Source: Purshia tridentata
Taxonomy: Eukaryota; Streptophyta; Magnoliopsida; Rosales; Rosaceae
DNA length: 64,000 bases
Direction: 5' to 3'
NCBI GenBank assembly: GCA_003254885.1
Contig: QANT01008106.1
Coordinates: 22,060 to 86,059, forward strand
Made by a program: the position numbers and the translations under genes
Shown: piece by piece, positions 21,332-34,457 of the stretch
Numbering within the stretch: position 1 is the first letter of the stretch
Layout of the letters: every line of letters begins with the position of its first letter
Notes under the pieces: generated by a model
What the model was told of the DNA's origin: nothing
Databases searched by the model: none
What the model saw: only the letters and a program-made list of their open reading frames with translations

Positions 21332-24300
21332 GTTTTCTTCTTCACATCGTCACCATTTACTCTCTTTGCAGTTTCTTTTAGACAGTTAACTTTTTCTGGT
21401 CTGGGTTTTGTTGTGTGGATTGATGGGCACGTTGGCCACTCTAATTTTTTATGTTCCTGGTGAGTTTTCAATTGCATTAGTAAAAGTTTATCATTTATAT
21501 TCAATGGCCATGACTTGATATTCATTATATTACCCAACAAACATGCACACGAGTCAAACTGTTCTTCAGAAAGAGATCTTTGAATCCATAGCTGAAAAGC
21601 TTGCCTGTCAACCTTTTAAACAAATGGGAAAGTTGAGTTGTTAGACATGTGTCTTGGTATTTTAATGTGCAAGATCTCTGAGTTTTACTTGGTAAAGTTT
21701 GGTTTTGTAGAAAATTAGATTGCGGAAATCCAAATCCAACCTTAAAACTACTACTAGTTTTAAAGCTGTGAAGAAAACTGGGACTTTCACCTCTGTTCTG
21801 ATATTTCCTCCAAATTTTGTTTAATATATATTTATCAGATGAGATGGAAATAAACTGGGTTGATGCATCGAGACTTGGAGAGAGTTTGTGGCATAAAGTT
21901 ACTCTTGCAACATTGGAAACCACCATCGTCTTAGTTAAAAAAGGGCACTTAAGTTTGTGTGTGGACAGTGGAGGTGTCTTTGCATGTGTAGAAAACTAGA
22001 AGTAATTGGTCCGGTCCTGGATAAAGGTGTGAAACGGTTCTTCTCTAATGGCCCATTTGATCTGGGTTTGGTACAGGCCCATGCTTTTTTAGGTGGGGGG
22101 AACTAAAACAGCTGAGTTTGCTTCAACTTTGCATTTTCAATCTTCAACCCAAATAGATCTCTCACAATTCTCCCTCAACATCCACTCCCCATCACAGTTT
22201 CTCGTGACTTTCCAGTTCCATTTTGGTTTCACTCGATCTCTAGGAGGGAATTCCCAATCAAGAACTTGGAGAAGGTTTCTTACTCTCAATCTCCAGCACC
22301 AAAATACAAAGGTTGGCGGCGTTGTTGACCTATTCGGGTTCGGCGTGGGAGATCGAGAAAGAGGGAGAGATTGGTTGTAGGGGAGGGGATAGGGATGGGA
22401 GTGGAGGGAATGAGGAGGAGTCTTGTGGAGAGGGCCATCAAGGGGAGGAGCCAAAATTCTTTTAGTATTTATTTGTTTTTTAAAGAAATGACAGTGAAAA
22501 ACAAGAGATAGAGTGATCTCGCAGTTTCAACTAGTCTTGCAGAACAAAAAGAAAACATGAAAAAGCAAGCAACGGCTAAGCTGTCAGAAAAGGAGAATAG
22601 AAAAACATTGCAATAAAATAAAGTTCATACCGTTGAGCCGGTCCAATTGTAATGTTGTATAAAGAGTCAGACCAACCTTGACATTTTACAATCATATTGT
22701 AGAGCTCCATTTTGCTTAATTAGTTATATTTTTTTATTATATTAAAAAAGTCCTGAGTTGGAATCTCACATATCTATATAAAATATAAAATAAAAAACCT
22801 TATTACTGTGTGAACCAAAGTTATAAACTTTGAGAAGGTTAGCTAGTTGATAAAGCAGTTTTGTCGTCATGGGAATTAGGATCAAATCCACCTTTATGAG
22901 AATTTGAGATTTTTTTTTTCTTTCGATATAAAGTGTGGTTGAAAGGAGGCATTCACAAAGTTTCATATGTGAAGTTTAAGTTTTTCAAGTCTTTGTTGAA
23001 AAAGGCCCATCAACCATTAGCTTAAGTGGATAAAGAATTTAAGTATAAGTTCCATCTTCCATGTAAGCTAAAAGCATCTGTTGAAAACCAAAAACAAACA
23101 AAAAATCCATTCTTACGAATCTTACCTGTAAAATTAATGCTAATTAATAATTAATAAATAATTAAGACAGATGACAAAGAAAGGTGTACACACCACGTAG
23201 CTTGTAAGCAAGTGCGTGAGTTGTCACGTTGTGGTGTTTGTGTGAAAATGGAATACACGCATACGCGTAAGCTTGCTCATGCTTCATGCAGTGTCCTCCA
23301 TCTGACGTCCCAATGCCCAGTCCTTGACGTTCCCACATTAAAGCTGATACACAACAAAAGCACCTACACCCCCCACCCAAAATTCATGACTATTCATCCT
23401 CACCAATTCACCCAGAACTTACCAAACTAATTATAATCACATTCAGATTTCAACCGTGGTGTGGCGGATTCAGAACTTTTTCTTCTTATAACAAGATGTG
23501 CATAGCTTTCATATATTACCCTTTGAAAGTACACAAATAGTGCAGGTTTCCCGTCAAAATTATGATTGATAGTGTTTAATCTTGACATAAGTTTCTTGGA
23601 GCCTACGCATCTTGATTTAGGATATCAAATGTCTATTGCCTATTTTACTGTCGAATGTTCAATACGGCATAGATTTCTCCAAACAGAAAATGCAGCAAAT
23701 GCAGTGCCAAATGTCTTGGTAGACACAACTGAACTAGACTTCTTCTTATTCATCCTTCATACTGAATAACATTCTCTTTCTAATTTTAGCTAGCCTCGTG
23801 TGTACTTTACAATTGGAGTGTCATTATTGTTACCCATTTTGTTTGATGAACTCAGCATAGATTTTTAGGTTTTTTCATATCTCCCTACAACATAAATCTA
23901 AAATTGAACTTATGATACTTTGTTCACAGGCCTATTTAGATCTTATATATAATGACATGTTGAAGCCTTGCAGGCAAGTGGCAAGTGGAAAGTGGGTAGG
24001 TTGTTCTTGTTTTGCTGATGGTATGTTGTTGTGATGTTGACTGAGTTCTCCAAACAAACAAACAAAGGGAATTAAGCATATGGAGTGTCATTTGGCTTTT
24101 GACATTGTAAACCTTTCTACAACTTGCAACATATATATATATATATAAAGCAGTGAATTTTACTATAAGCAACTAAAGGATCGAACGAGTCACCACTTAT
24201 TAGCTAGGATTCAATATTAGTAGCATATATAAATTAAACTATAGTGCAGAGACAGCAAGCCAAGTTCATTTCTATATATAGTTGACTTAAGCTACAAGTA

Positions 24301-26650
24301 CAACACAGTACCAAGATTTGGTTGTGTTGTATACGGTATACCATACATTACAGTTATTACAAATTTACATATCCTCAGGGATTACAAAAAAGTTGTTTGG
24401 TACCGTACAAGCAAGTAGAAGCATGCGTTTTTATTTTTTAGCCGCTTTATCTAAATTCGCGCAGTTTATTTAGGAGTTAAAAAAAAAAACTTCGCATTTT
24501 ACAAGAAGGATGGGGAGTTGGAACCAAATTTGGTATTATATCCTTTATATTTTATCAACTTACAATTTTGGGGGTTCTGGTATACCTAAATCTAAGACCA
24601 TTGTAATTATAGCAGTCCAAAATCTTCATTTGACACTACATGCTCAGGAGGATCAGAATCATTTATTTTTAAAATTATTTAATAAAGATATTTTTGTAAA
24701 AACCAACTCAATTAAAAATTATTCTATTATATAACTATTATCGAATAAATAAATAGTTTGTATTTAAAGAGTAGTTTATTAATCAAACTGTCTATTTATT
24801 CTCTTTATTCAAGAACAGTTATATAAAAATTAAGTTAATTTTTTATATAAGTGATATTTAATATGTGATCCAAAAAATAATTGATTCCGATCTTGAGACT
24901 GCATTACCGAACGAGAATTTTGAGAGAAGGAATTGAAAGAGCTCCTCCAACCAAATATTGAAGAAAGCATTATCCTTTTTTTTTAAAAAAAAAATTTTGG
25001 TTAAGTAAGCAATGAAGAAAACTCCCACCAATTTTGTGCCCTTAACATGGAATCATGCATGAAGCTTGTGCTTTTTGTTTCCTTTTAAGAAAGATACTCG
25101 AATCAAATGTGCATAACCAAATGATCATGAAATTAAAGATAACAATAATCAAGTAAAAAGTTAAATGAATAGTTAAGGTTGATTATTTATATAATGTATA
25201 CTTATTTTGTTCCTTTGACTCATTTTGTCTGCTGCAAATTGATTGTATTTTCAGTACTGTATTGCCCACTCCATGAAGGCTTGATCCATTCCAGGCATTC
25301 AGATATTTAGTAGCATGCAGAAGTGCCGAGTCATCATCATCATCATCATCTGTCCAACATTCTGCAAAGTTGACGCGTTTGCGGTTTACATTCTTCATTT
25401 GAAGCCACGTGGACCAAAATTCCTTGCACAATATTTTGGGCTGAACATCACCGAATGGTGTTTTCTATACATACATATATATATATATATATATATGACT
25501 TAATTAGTTTGATGGTAATTAAATTTAATAATGGACAGATGGTGATTATTAATTATTACTTTGGGGCCTAAGCATTTGATTCAAACTTAATGCCAAAGGC
25601 CATGACAGTGAGAAATCAGGTTAAAATAATCAATTAGACAAGTTTGTTTTTTTTTTTTTTGAACTAAGAAGACAATTTTGTTTTACTGTCTGCCTTTTTT
25701 TGGCTATGCTTGCTCCTATAACATCTTCCCAAGTGACAAACCAATTACAGCTTTAAAAAGAGTGGAGTTATTCTGGTTCTTTTTCTTATTTTCTTACATT
25801 GCTTAATAATTTCTTATCACCTTTTTCTTGGTCTAACAGAAAATCACCTTAAAATAACGTTTCTGTAAATTGATATTTGCTTCGGCTTAATACTATTAGA
25901 TAAATTTTATTTAAAATCCAATAGAGAGTAAGAAGATTTTATTTTCTCGTCTTGTTTTCATTTACTTTCTAATCTTAACCATAAATATAAATTCAAGAAT
26001 TGTTTGTATTTTAAAATTTTATTATTAAACACTAAACAATAAAGAAAATGTCCAAATTAGTGATGACAAACCGGATTTCCATATTGGTCTAGGATTAGGA
26101 CAAGGAACTAGTAAGGAAATAGAGAATAGAATGACAACAATGCCACTCTCATTTAGAACTTGTCTATTATAATATGCTATAAAAGGAAAACTAAGAAGGG
26201 ACAAGACTGTAATTTCCAATACCTAATATAACTGGCATTGGAAATTGCCATAAAAAAAAATAAAAAAAGACCAGCACCGCCAAGCAAGCAAACAACATTA
26301 ACATATAAAACACAATCAACCCCACACACAGCACAAAGAAACTCATACAGAAATTACAAAACTTTGGTTTTGGACTGTTAAATCTACAAGCTTCTCAATT
26401 TCAACCCAACAAGGCAACAACCCATCTGCTTCCAATTTCCAATCCTTCCTTCCCTTCACAGAAAACACGTTTCCTACTCGCTTCCAAGTCACTTCTCAAT
26501 CTCTGTTACCGTCCTTTTCTTTCAAATATACACTCACACAACACCACCACACCAAAAAGCAATACGTGTTAGGCTTTTGTTGCTATTATAGAGAGACAAA
26601 GTTTGAGACTTTGAGATAGAGAGATAGAGAGGAAGACAATCATTCAGACA
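21332..26650. other. 5.3-kb gene-poor region between eL24 and the rhomboid gene
   Basis: The first few hundred bases are the presumed eL24 3' UTR. At 22050-22082 two GGCCCAT motifs precede a GC-richer stretch (about 22093-22450) with no recognisable product. tRNA-like promoter motifs are found at 22742-23035. AT microsatellites occur at 24131-24147 and 25472-25496 and a CAT repeat at 25331-25350. From about 26290 the sequence is C/A-rich, as expected for the 5' UTR of the rhomboid gene. No coding region is supported. Confidence 0.6.
22742..23035 (+). repeat. tRNA-like A/B-box motifs, probable SINE remnants
   Basis: At 22838-22855 GTTAGCTAGTTGATAAAG resembles a tRNA A box, followed at 22879-22889 by GGATCAAATCC, close to a B box, at a tRNA-like spacing. 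A second A-box-like string (ATTAGCTTAAGTGGATAAAG) lies at 23016-23035, and a B-box-like GAGTTGGAATCTC near 22754. No complete tRNA cloverleaf can be formed, so these look like decayed tRNA-derived SINEs. Confidence 0.4.
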
Positions 26651-29153
26651 ATGGCCAGTAATGGAGATCTAGAACGAGGAGCAGGGACAGCGAAATCCAG
26701 AGCCAGCAATTACAACCCCAACAACAGCCAATACTACGTGGGAACTTCCGACCACCAATGGACATCGTGGTTGATTCCTATGTTTGTGGTGGCCAATGTT
26801 GCCATGTTCATCGTGGTCATGTTTGTTAACAACTGCCCAAAGAACAATCTTGGTTTCGATGGCAAGTGCGTGGCCAAGTTTCTTGGTCGGCTCTCGTTTC
26901 AGCCTCTCAAGGAGAACCCGCTCTTTGGCCCCTCGTCTTCTACGTGAGTACTCTGACTGATACCATCTCTCAATTTGTGATTTTTATTGGTTTTCTGATG
27001 TGGGTTTGTGTTGGTTTTCTACTTTGGGTGCTTTGATCAGTTTGGGATTGTGAAATTTGGTTGCTTAGTAAATCTAGGATTTTTAGCTAATTTTACTGTT
27101 TTCAATGTTACTGAACAGTTGTTTGGAATTTTTGTTCTGAATGCTTTCTTTTCTGTTCTAGACTTCTAGTTTCTTTTTTTCTGATGGTTTATATTCTATT
27201 GAGTTTAGGCGGGTGAAATTGTTTGATTTGTGGGATTTTCTTTTGCTCTGAAATCAAAGGATTTCATGTAGACTGTTGCCTTTGTTAATTTATCTTATGT
27301 TATTTCAATGATTTCCTAATTTCCGATGCCTAAATGGCTAAATCAATGATCTCCTAATTGGAACCTTTTGTTTTCTTTCTTTATCTTTTCCATATATTAG
27401 TGGGGACTAATTCTTTGTTGTTCTGCTTCTACTCCGTTTTCTTTGGCAGTGAAATCTGTTGAATAATCCACTAGTTAGGACAATTTTTCCTTCGCAACTC
27501 AGCAGAAGAGATGACCTCTTTTCTGTGATTTGAATAAAGAATGTTGTTTGCACGTGCCTTTTCTTTTCTTTTACCTTTTGGTTACAATATCTGACTTGTA
27601 TCCTACTTTTGCAGATTGGAAAAATTGGGAGCTCTGGAGTGGTACAAGGTTGTGCATGGGCATCAGGGATGGAGACTCGTCACTTGTATGTGGTTGCATG
27701 CCGGTGTCATACATTTGCTTGCAAACATGCTGAGCTTGATCTTTATTGGCATCCGTCTTGAACAGCAATTTGGATTTGGTATACCATTTTTCTTCCCATG
27801 CCTATAATTTAAGGTTTTATGTTTATCAAATAAATATGAGAAGAGATCAATTTTAGAGTTCATGATTATGCATATTACAATGGACCTGTATTCTTAATAT
27901 GTATTCAAACTTGAAAACATTCTTTTTTGGTTGTATTTAGCTCTTAGATGTTGCCATTTTGCTCTCATTTGAAATGATTCCCAATTATATATCAGGTTGT
28001 TTTTGTCCATAATTTCTAGAATCACTTTACTCTACTGGACGCATTTGTGCTTTTAAATGGAATTAAAGACAAACCAAATATTTGTCACATTCCATGATGA
28101 TAATTGTCTGCATATTCTATGGACTTATTTGGTCCATTATTGATTTGTTCTCTTTTGGCATATATTTTTGACGGTTTTATTGCATTCTGACATCAATTCT
28201 GGGTTGAATTATCTGGCAGTGCGCGTGGGGGCAATCTACTTGTTGTCAGGATTAGGTGGGAGCATATTATCTTCCCTTTTCATTCAGAGCAATATTTCTG
28301 TTGGTGCTTCTGGCGCTCTGTTTGGACTTCTTGGAGCTATGTTATCGGAGCTTATCACTAACTGGAGTATATATACCAACAAGGTTTGCTACTGACTTTT
28401 CATTCCCATCAAGTGAATGCCATACACTTTAAGTGGATTTGTTGTTTGTTGCATCATGGCTTTTTGTTAAAATTGGAATGTTTTATAGTCATTAACTCTT
28501 CCTCTTCTCTTGCTCTTCCAGGCTGCAGCTCTATTGACGCTTATAGTCATTATCGCCATCAACTTAGCAGTTGGAATTCTCCCTCATGTTGACAACTTTG
28601 CCCACATTGGAGGATTCTTGACTGGGTTTCTGCTCGGCTTTGTTTTGTTACTTCGTCCCCAGTTTGGATGGGCGGAGAGTCGAAATCTTCCAGCTGAAGC
28701 TCGTGTCAAATCTAAGTACAAGGCTTACCAATATGTTCTTTTGTTGATTGCGCTTGTGTTAGTGATTGTTGGGTAAGCTTGATTCTAGAATTCTACTTTG
28801 ATATTTGAATTTTGCATCATGGACTTGGGTTAGGCTCTGTTGCATTTGAATCTTGTTCGTGGCATTAGATGGCACGATATCGACACATAAGATGATCTTG
28901 GGCTTTGAAGCCAGTACAGACTCGTGGAGTCAGGTCCCTAGAGGAGCTTACACACATTTTCTGTGCCATTGTATTGGATGAGTTTTAAGATATATGAAAT
29001 ACATTTCGAGAGAATTAACTTTATTTTTCTTGTTAATGCAGATTCATTTTGGGATTGGTGATGCTGTTCAAAGGAGAGAATGGGAACAAGCACTGCAGCT
29101 GGTGTCATTACTTGAGCTGTGTGCCAACCTCAAGATGGAGGTGTGGGAACTGA
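26651..29153 (+). CDS. Rhomboid-like intramembrane serine protease (RBL2/RBL6-like)
   Basis: Five exons join in frame: 26651-26943, 27615-27778, 28220-28383, 28522-28772 and 29042-29153, giving 327 residues. A soluble N-terminus is followed by a first membrane span (about 39-60), the [17 protein letters not shown] loop and helix, then the catalytic GASG motif with Ser183 and the partner His235 (NFAHIGG); both are present, so the protease should be active. The last exon encodes a final span and a cysteine-rich tail ([10 protein letters not shown]), typical of plant secretory-pathway rhomboids. These enzymes cut substrates within the membrane of the Golgi or endomembranes; the plant targets are poorly known. 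The sequence matches Arabidopsis RBL2 and RBL6 as I recall them, which lie near RFC2/RING genes there too. The start ATG follows a purine-rich 5' UTR. Confidence 0.96.
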
Positions 29154-29544
29154 TGAGGCTCTTCACCGTCTTTTGGAACCTCCATTCCTTTGACTTCTTC
29201 ATACTTCTCTCTATTCTTTTTCTTGAATTTTTTTTATATGTTAATTTGTTTGGGAACTTTTACTGATGTACATGCATAGTTTTACATTTGGACATATGAG
29301 ACTTTCTACTTTGCTTGGAACCTGGGGATAGTAATGTAAATTTAATACAGGAAGTCTTTCCTTTACATGAATGTGATTCGTTCTTTTGCAAGATGGATTT
29401 CTCCTTGTTCTTAGCATTTTTAGGCTAATTATTATCATCACGGCTACTCTGCATTTGGTATTGAAGGACTTTTTCATGTACAAAAAGGATTGCCGAATAC
29501 AAGGGACCTGACAAAAAAGGGTGATTTCATACTGGCCTTCTCTG

Positions 29545-29880
29545 TGGGGGTGTCATCGGAAATTTCTTTCTTAAATATTGGTTCGATATATCCATCGATA
29601 TATTTAGATTTTGGTATTTCGGTAGATATCGGGGTAAAAAAGGTTTGAGTTAAATTTTGTTTTTCGTTGGTTTATTGTTGATTTATTAGGGTTGGTGAAT
29701 GAGTTTTGATCTAATTGAGGCCGAATTTGGTTTGATTGATTTTATCTTATTCCTTTTCTTCTTTTCTAATTTTGATTACTTTTATATAATTCTACCAGCA
29801 TAAACATATACCGATATTTTGTCGACATTATGGATATCTCGGCGGATAATGACGATATCGTGGATATTTTTATTCATGGC
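29545..29880. repeat. TATCGG/AAATTTC-rich patch with loosely inverted ends
   Basis: The left part (29545-29640) has repeated CGATAT, ATCGG and GAAATTTC strings, and the right part (29808-29870) has CCGATAT, GATATC and CGATATCG in mirrored order, around an AT-rich core. It is similar in style to the block at 14307-15424 and may be a short relative, but the ends cannot be aligned cleanly. Confidence 0.35.
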
Positions 29881-29919
29881 TGTCATGTCAAGTTCCATTT
29901 GTAATTATGGCTCAAAAAG

Positions 29920-30197
29920 AAACAAATGCCATTTAAAGTACTCAGCCTCTTGATCCTTGGCGATTAAGGTCATCCATTTCATTTATCAGTTTTTCATTAA
30001 CTTATACGTTTATTAATTTTCATGAAAGTAAAGCATACCCTATTTTCCTTTCCTTTNAAACAAATGCCATTTAAAGAAGTACTCAGCCTCTTGATCCTTG
30101 GCGATTAAGGTCATCCATTTCATTTATCAGTTTTTCATTAACTTACACGTATATTAATTTTCATGAAAGGAACGCATAACCTATTTTCCTTTCCTTT
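29920..30197. repeat. About 137-bp direct duplication flanking an N (likely assembly artefact)
   Basis: Copy 1 (about 29920-30056) and copy 2 (about 30058-30197) are nearly identical from AAACAAATGCCATTTAAAG to TTTTCCTTTCCTTT, with a handful of differences. They meet exactly at a single N (30057). This is what an unmerged overlap of two contig ends or two haplotypes would leave. Confidence 0.8.
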
Positions 30198-30471
30198 CTC
30201 AATTTATATCTTTTGTCAACAGCAATTTTGAGACTTAACGTTAATAATTTTGAGATAAGTGGAAATTTGTAGAATAAGTTCCTTTCCAATTCACCCTCCT
30301 GCCCAAAAATTATAAAGAAAAAGGACTTCTATTTCTAGTTAATAATTGCACTAATATATGCTCTACGCTACACAGAATTCTAAACCTTTGGACCATAGAG
30401 TACTTAAGTTACATCAGTTAGCTAGATTAGATTGAAACTAAAGTCATAAACCTAAGAGCACCATACACTAA

Positions 30472-33400
30472 TTAGTATCTGTAACCTACAGGCATCCCAA
30501 GCTTGTCCAAACGACCAGATCCTGGGTAGGCTTTACTTGCAAAGTTTGCATGCAATGCAGATGCCCTTTGAGCACTAGATCTCAATTCACCAGATCCGTG
30601 AACAGAGTACCTCTTTGCTGAAACAGATCTCTCATACTGAGGCCTCTGCTTTGGAGCACTAAGAGACCTCAACTTAGCTTTTGAAGATTCAGTGCATGTC
30701 ATGTAGTTTGGATAATCTGAGTACCCACTTAGGTGACTTCTCGAGCCATCGCTCTTTGTGGGAGTGAAGGGACTTCTCTTTGAAGTAGCACCTCTTGATG
30801 AAACAGAATAAAACTGTGGACTACTGTTAGCAGTGCAGTAAGAGTCTTCCTCAACCTCTCGAGAGAACTCCAATGGGGTTAAAGATTGGACTTCACAAGA
30901 AGACGGACTTGGAAGCGTTTGATGGGTTGTTGAGTCTTTAGAAGTAGTAAAGCTGTGGCTATTTTGGTCTGAAGGCAGAGAAAGATGAGAAGAGTGGAAG
31001 AGGTTTCTTCGTTTAGGTGGAATGTGGGGTTTTCCGGTATCAATTTCGAGGACCCTGTCATTCTTTTCATCATCTGTAGTTCCATTCTTCAATGAAGACC
31101 CTGGATAGTCCCATGATCGTTCATCCCATTGTGACTTGTCACGATCAATGATAACCCTACCATTTGCTTTTGAGCTATTTCTCTGCATATGTTGGATTAG
31201 GATGTAATAGGCATCAGAATTGCATATAAGTAGAGCCAAAAAAGTGAATGTGGAGAAAAGACAGGATTTGAGCATATACCCGGAGCATCAATGATTGTTC
31301 ATGCTTTATCTTAGATCGGACGGCATGTTCAAATTTTTCAGGGGTTGCTGGACCCTGCATACAGACGAGACTTCTCTTAGTTGATTAAAAAACAAAAACT
31401 TGGTGAATGCATTTTTGTTATGAATGATTCATAAAAAACGCAAATCCAGGGCAAATACCTTGTCATCAATCAACAATGAGAGAGAAAATGCGACAATAAT
31501 CAATTAATCATACTGTAGTTAACATAATAGAGTAGTTTTCACATTAAAAGCTTTTTAACGGCAACTTTAGCAGATAGTTGATTACAACAAATACTTCATT
31601 TCATGCTGAGGCACAAGTATAGATGGTAAATAATGGTTAAAGTAAGGTGAATAAAGAATACGACAAGGTTCAACATCTGTGTAGTTGTAGCTTTTTAATC
31701 ATTAATGTGCCTCTTAACATGTTACCTGTCTAAAAGTCTGATAAATGTACATTAACTGTCACATGTATTATGCTAGTTGTAACTAGCTACCCTCATTAAT
31801 TCGACTGCAAAGGTTCTGTCAATACAAACCATGAAAAGGGTGGAGTTCCTTGTAGCATAGCAATACACACATCTTTGCATTATAAAGCTTCTTTTTTCTT
31901 TTCTTTTTTCTGACCAAGTTGCATTATAAGGCTTTTATAATGTCTACCAAACAGCACTCATCCAAAACGTCATACATGTCTTTACTGAATAGAGCCTTCC
32001 AGAGTTGAAAATAAATGGTCCCCACACTAAAAAGTTCACAAGGATAGAACTAAAATACTTCAAGATATCTTTCAAATCTATTTGAAAAAATCATATTGGA
32101 GGGAAAAGTAAATTTTCCTTACAGGTTGGTGAAAGTAAGAAGATTTGGAACTTGATTGTGAGAGCTCTGAAAGGGTCCGCCCTGCCCGAGCTCTTGCCTG
32201 CACTCGCAATACTGCATGCAACTGCTGCCACCGCTCAGCCGTCTTCTTCCTCTCAATATGACCTCTTACCAGTGCCTGAAGCCTCACCAATCCTTTTAAT
32301 GCTCGCAAAGCTCTCCGTGCCTTCAAAATATACATGCAATAAAGTGACTCACTGAACTTACGCTAAATCAACTAAAACACATGATATCAGTAACCAACAC
32401 AAAATGTCTCACTGCATCATATTAAACAATGTAAAAAAGAGTCTTACCAATCAACATTGCAACTATTCTATTACGGTCAGATTGTAATATATAAACAACA
32501 AAACCAAGGTACATGATATCAGTATTCAGTACCACATGGTTTCTTTCAGTTTAATCAACACCATATAGTATTCATTGAATGCATAGGCTAGAAGTCAATG
32601 ACATTTCAAAACAAGGCGCCAAGGAGCAGGTTCATAGACCCACAAAGAAATTTGAATGGAACAAGGTCCAAAATGAAGTCATTTTCAGGCCTGTACCAAA
32701 TAAATGCAACTGAAAAGGCATTACGAAAACAAGGACATTTCACTACCAGCCCCAACAAAAAGGTAAAATGTAGTATCCACTGTTTTGACTGTGCTGTCTA
32801 AATTTTAATACAACAGTAAAGCACCCAACCAACACCACCACCCTCTTCCCTAAAAGTCAATTACAAAATTCTGTTTAAGAAACACCAAACTTTAAGTGGG
32901 TGTCCTTCAGGCAAAAACGTCAACAAGCATGGTGTTGAACTTTGGACATCCACTTCTCCAAAGTGCATAACTACAAAGCAACTTCATTTCATTTAGCAAG
33001 TCTCATCCTACTCAAGAGTCAAGTCCCACATGACTCAAAGTGGGTATTAACTATGAACTATTGAAAGCTAGAGTTAAATCAATTGCATAATTTCTGACAG
33101 TTTCAACAGCCAAGAAAAATCTTAAAAACGCCTTTTGGTTTCTAAAGGAACCAAACACTGTTGGATTTAAAGAACACAAATTTTCAGCTCAAAACATAAA
33201 GGCCATGCTTTAAAACTTTACTAAGAATACTAATAGAAATGATGTCCATTCAATTGAAGTAACTGGTAGGTAAGGTAATAAATAGAGGGAATAAAAGAAT
33301 GCCAAAACCACAATAAACCATAACATTTATGCCATGAACAAAAGCAACCGATCCACATTTACTAATTGGCAAAAGTGGCTAGGATGCAGCAAACGAAATT

Positions 33401-34457
33401 ATACAATAAACCCACAAGTAGAAGCAAACAAGAAAATGACGCATTCCCCAACAACCAATTTACCTCTAAAAAACAGAGGAAAAGATTATGACAATGAAAA
33501 ATAATGGGCCGCAAATCAAAAGGGTCATCACTACATCAGCCATGTTTGGAAATTTCTTGAGGTCCACAAGGTTTCCTTGGAGGGTAGTATAGAGGCTTAC
33601 ACATTTGAGAAATGGTAAAAGGGTCGCATCCATTCCACTGTTTTGGCAGAGTACAGCTCAAACAAGTGCAAGTGGATGAGAATAATGCGTATGCAGAGTT
33701 AAACGATGCCGTTTACCCCTGGCTTTTGGACCTTCGGTTATAAAGGAGAGGAGAAAAATACTTTTCCCATAAACCAGAACGTGTCGAGTAGTGGGGTACT
33801 ATTTCCACGAAGCCATATGTGGAAGGAGGGACACGTGAGAGCTCCTCAGCCTAACGCTAAATTGCTAATCCCGTAACTTAATCAAAAATTAACGGTAAAT
33901 TAAATTAAGAAGCAGCAGAAAAAAAACCAATTAAAAATGAATAATTTAAAATAATAATAATAATAACGGAAAATATTTAATTCCGGGAATAGAATACGAA
34001 CCAAACAACCGCGGAAAGCTGCTTGTATCTTAACAGCTGCCCACTCTTGTTCACGAATCCCAACGGTGGTTGACCCCCCGCTGACGTACGCCGCGGGGTT
34101 GTTGGCGCACCGTCCGCTACTCGTGAGCCGGACCACGGCGGCGGCTGCTTGAGCCGCGGCCACTGCGGCTTCGGCAACCGCGGCGGTCGCGGCAGCCACT
34201 GCGATGGCGTGCTTGTTTGGGTCGGCGACGGCGTCATTTGACGAGATTGCGGTGGGGTCGTTTTGGGAAGGTGCGGGGTCGTTTTTGTTGTTGTTGTGGT
34301 GGTGGTGGTCCTTTTCGCGGTAGGACTTGACGAAGCTCCAGCGGCGCTTCTCTTTGGTGGTGGCGGGTGGTGTGGAGGAGGTCGGAGGAGGCTTCTCGGA
34401 CGAGGAGGACTTTTTCAGGCCGAGGAGGCCGCGAAACCATTTCGAGGCTTTGCCCAT
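30472..34457 (-). CDS. IQ67-domain (IQD) calmodulin-binding scaffold protein
   Basis: Four exons join in frame: 34457-34002, 32320-32123, 31354-31280 and 31182-30472, giving 479 residues. The N-terminus MGKASKWFRGLLGLKK is typical of IQDs. A low-complexity His/Asn part and an Ala-rich helix (about 85-115) precede the IQ67 domain (about 138-205), with WAAVKIQAAFRGCL/ARRALRALKGLVRLQALVRG and following IQ repeats; the intron between Leu152 and Ala153 is at the conserved IQD position. Exon 4 encodes a Ser/Pro-rich, basic region with a DUF4005-type stretch (about 400-424). IQDs bind calmodulin and attach to microtubules, membranes or the nucleus, shaping cells and organs; which IQD this is I cannot say. 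Exon 1 is very GC-rich compared with the rest. The start ATG at 34457 is the first of the frame. Confidence 0.95.

Larger units (their letters stand above)
29154..30471. other. Intergenic between convergent rhomboid and IQD genes
   Basis: The stretch contains the 3' UTR of the rhomboid gene, a TATCGG-rich repeat patch (29545-29880), a duplicated segment around an N (29920-30197), and the 3' UTR of the IQD gene. No coding region is seen. Confidence 0.7.

Noticed and set aside
22093-22380. 95-residue open frame after the orphan GGCCCAT motifs
   Set aside because: No recognisable domain, and the opposite strand is equally open; kept only as a finding about the motifs.
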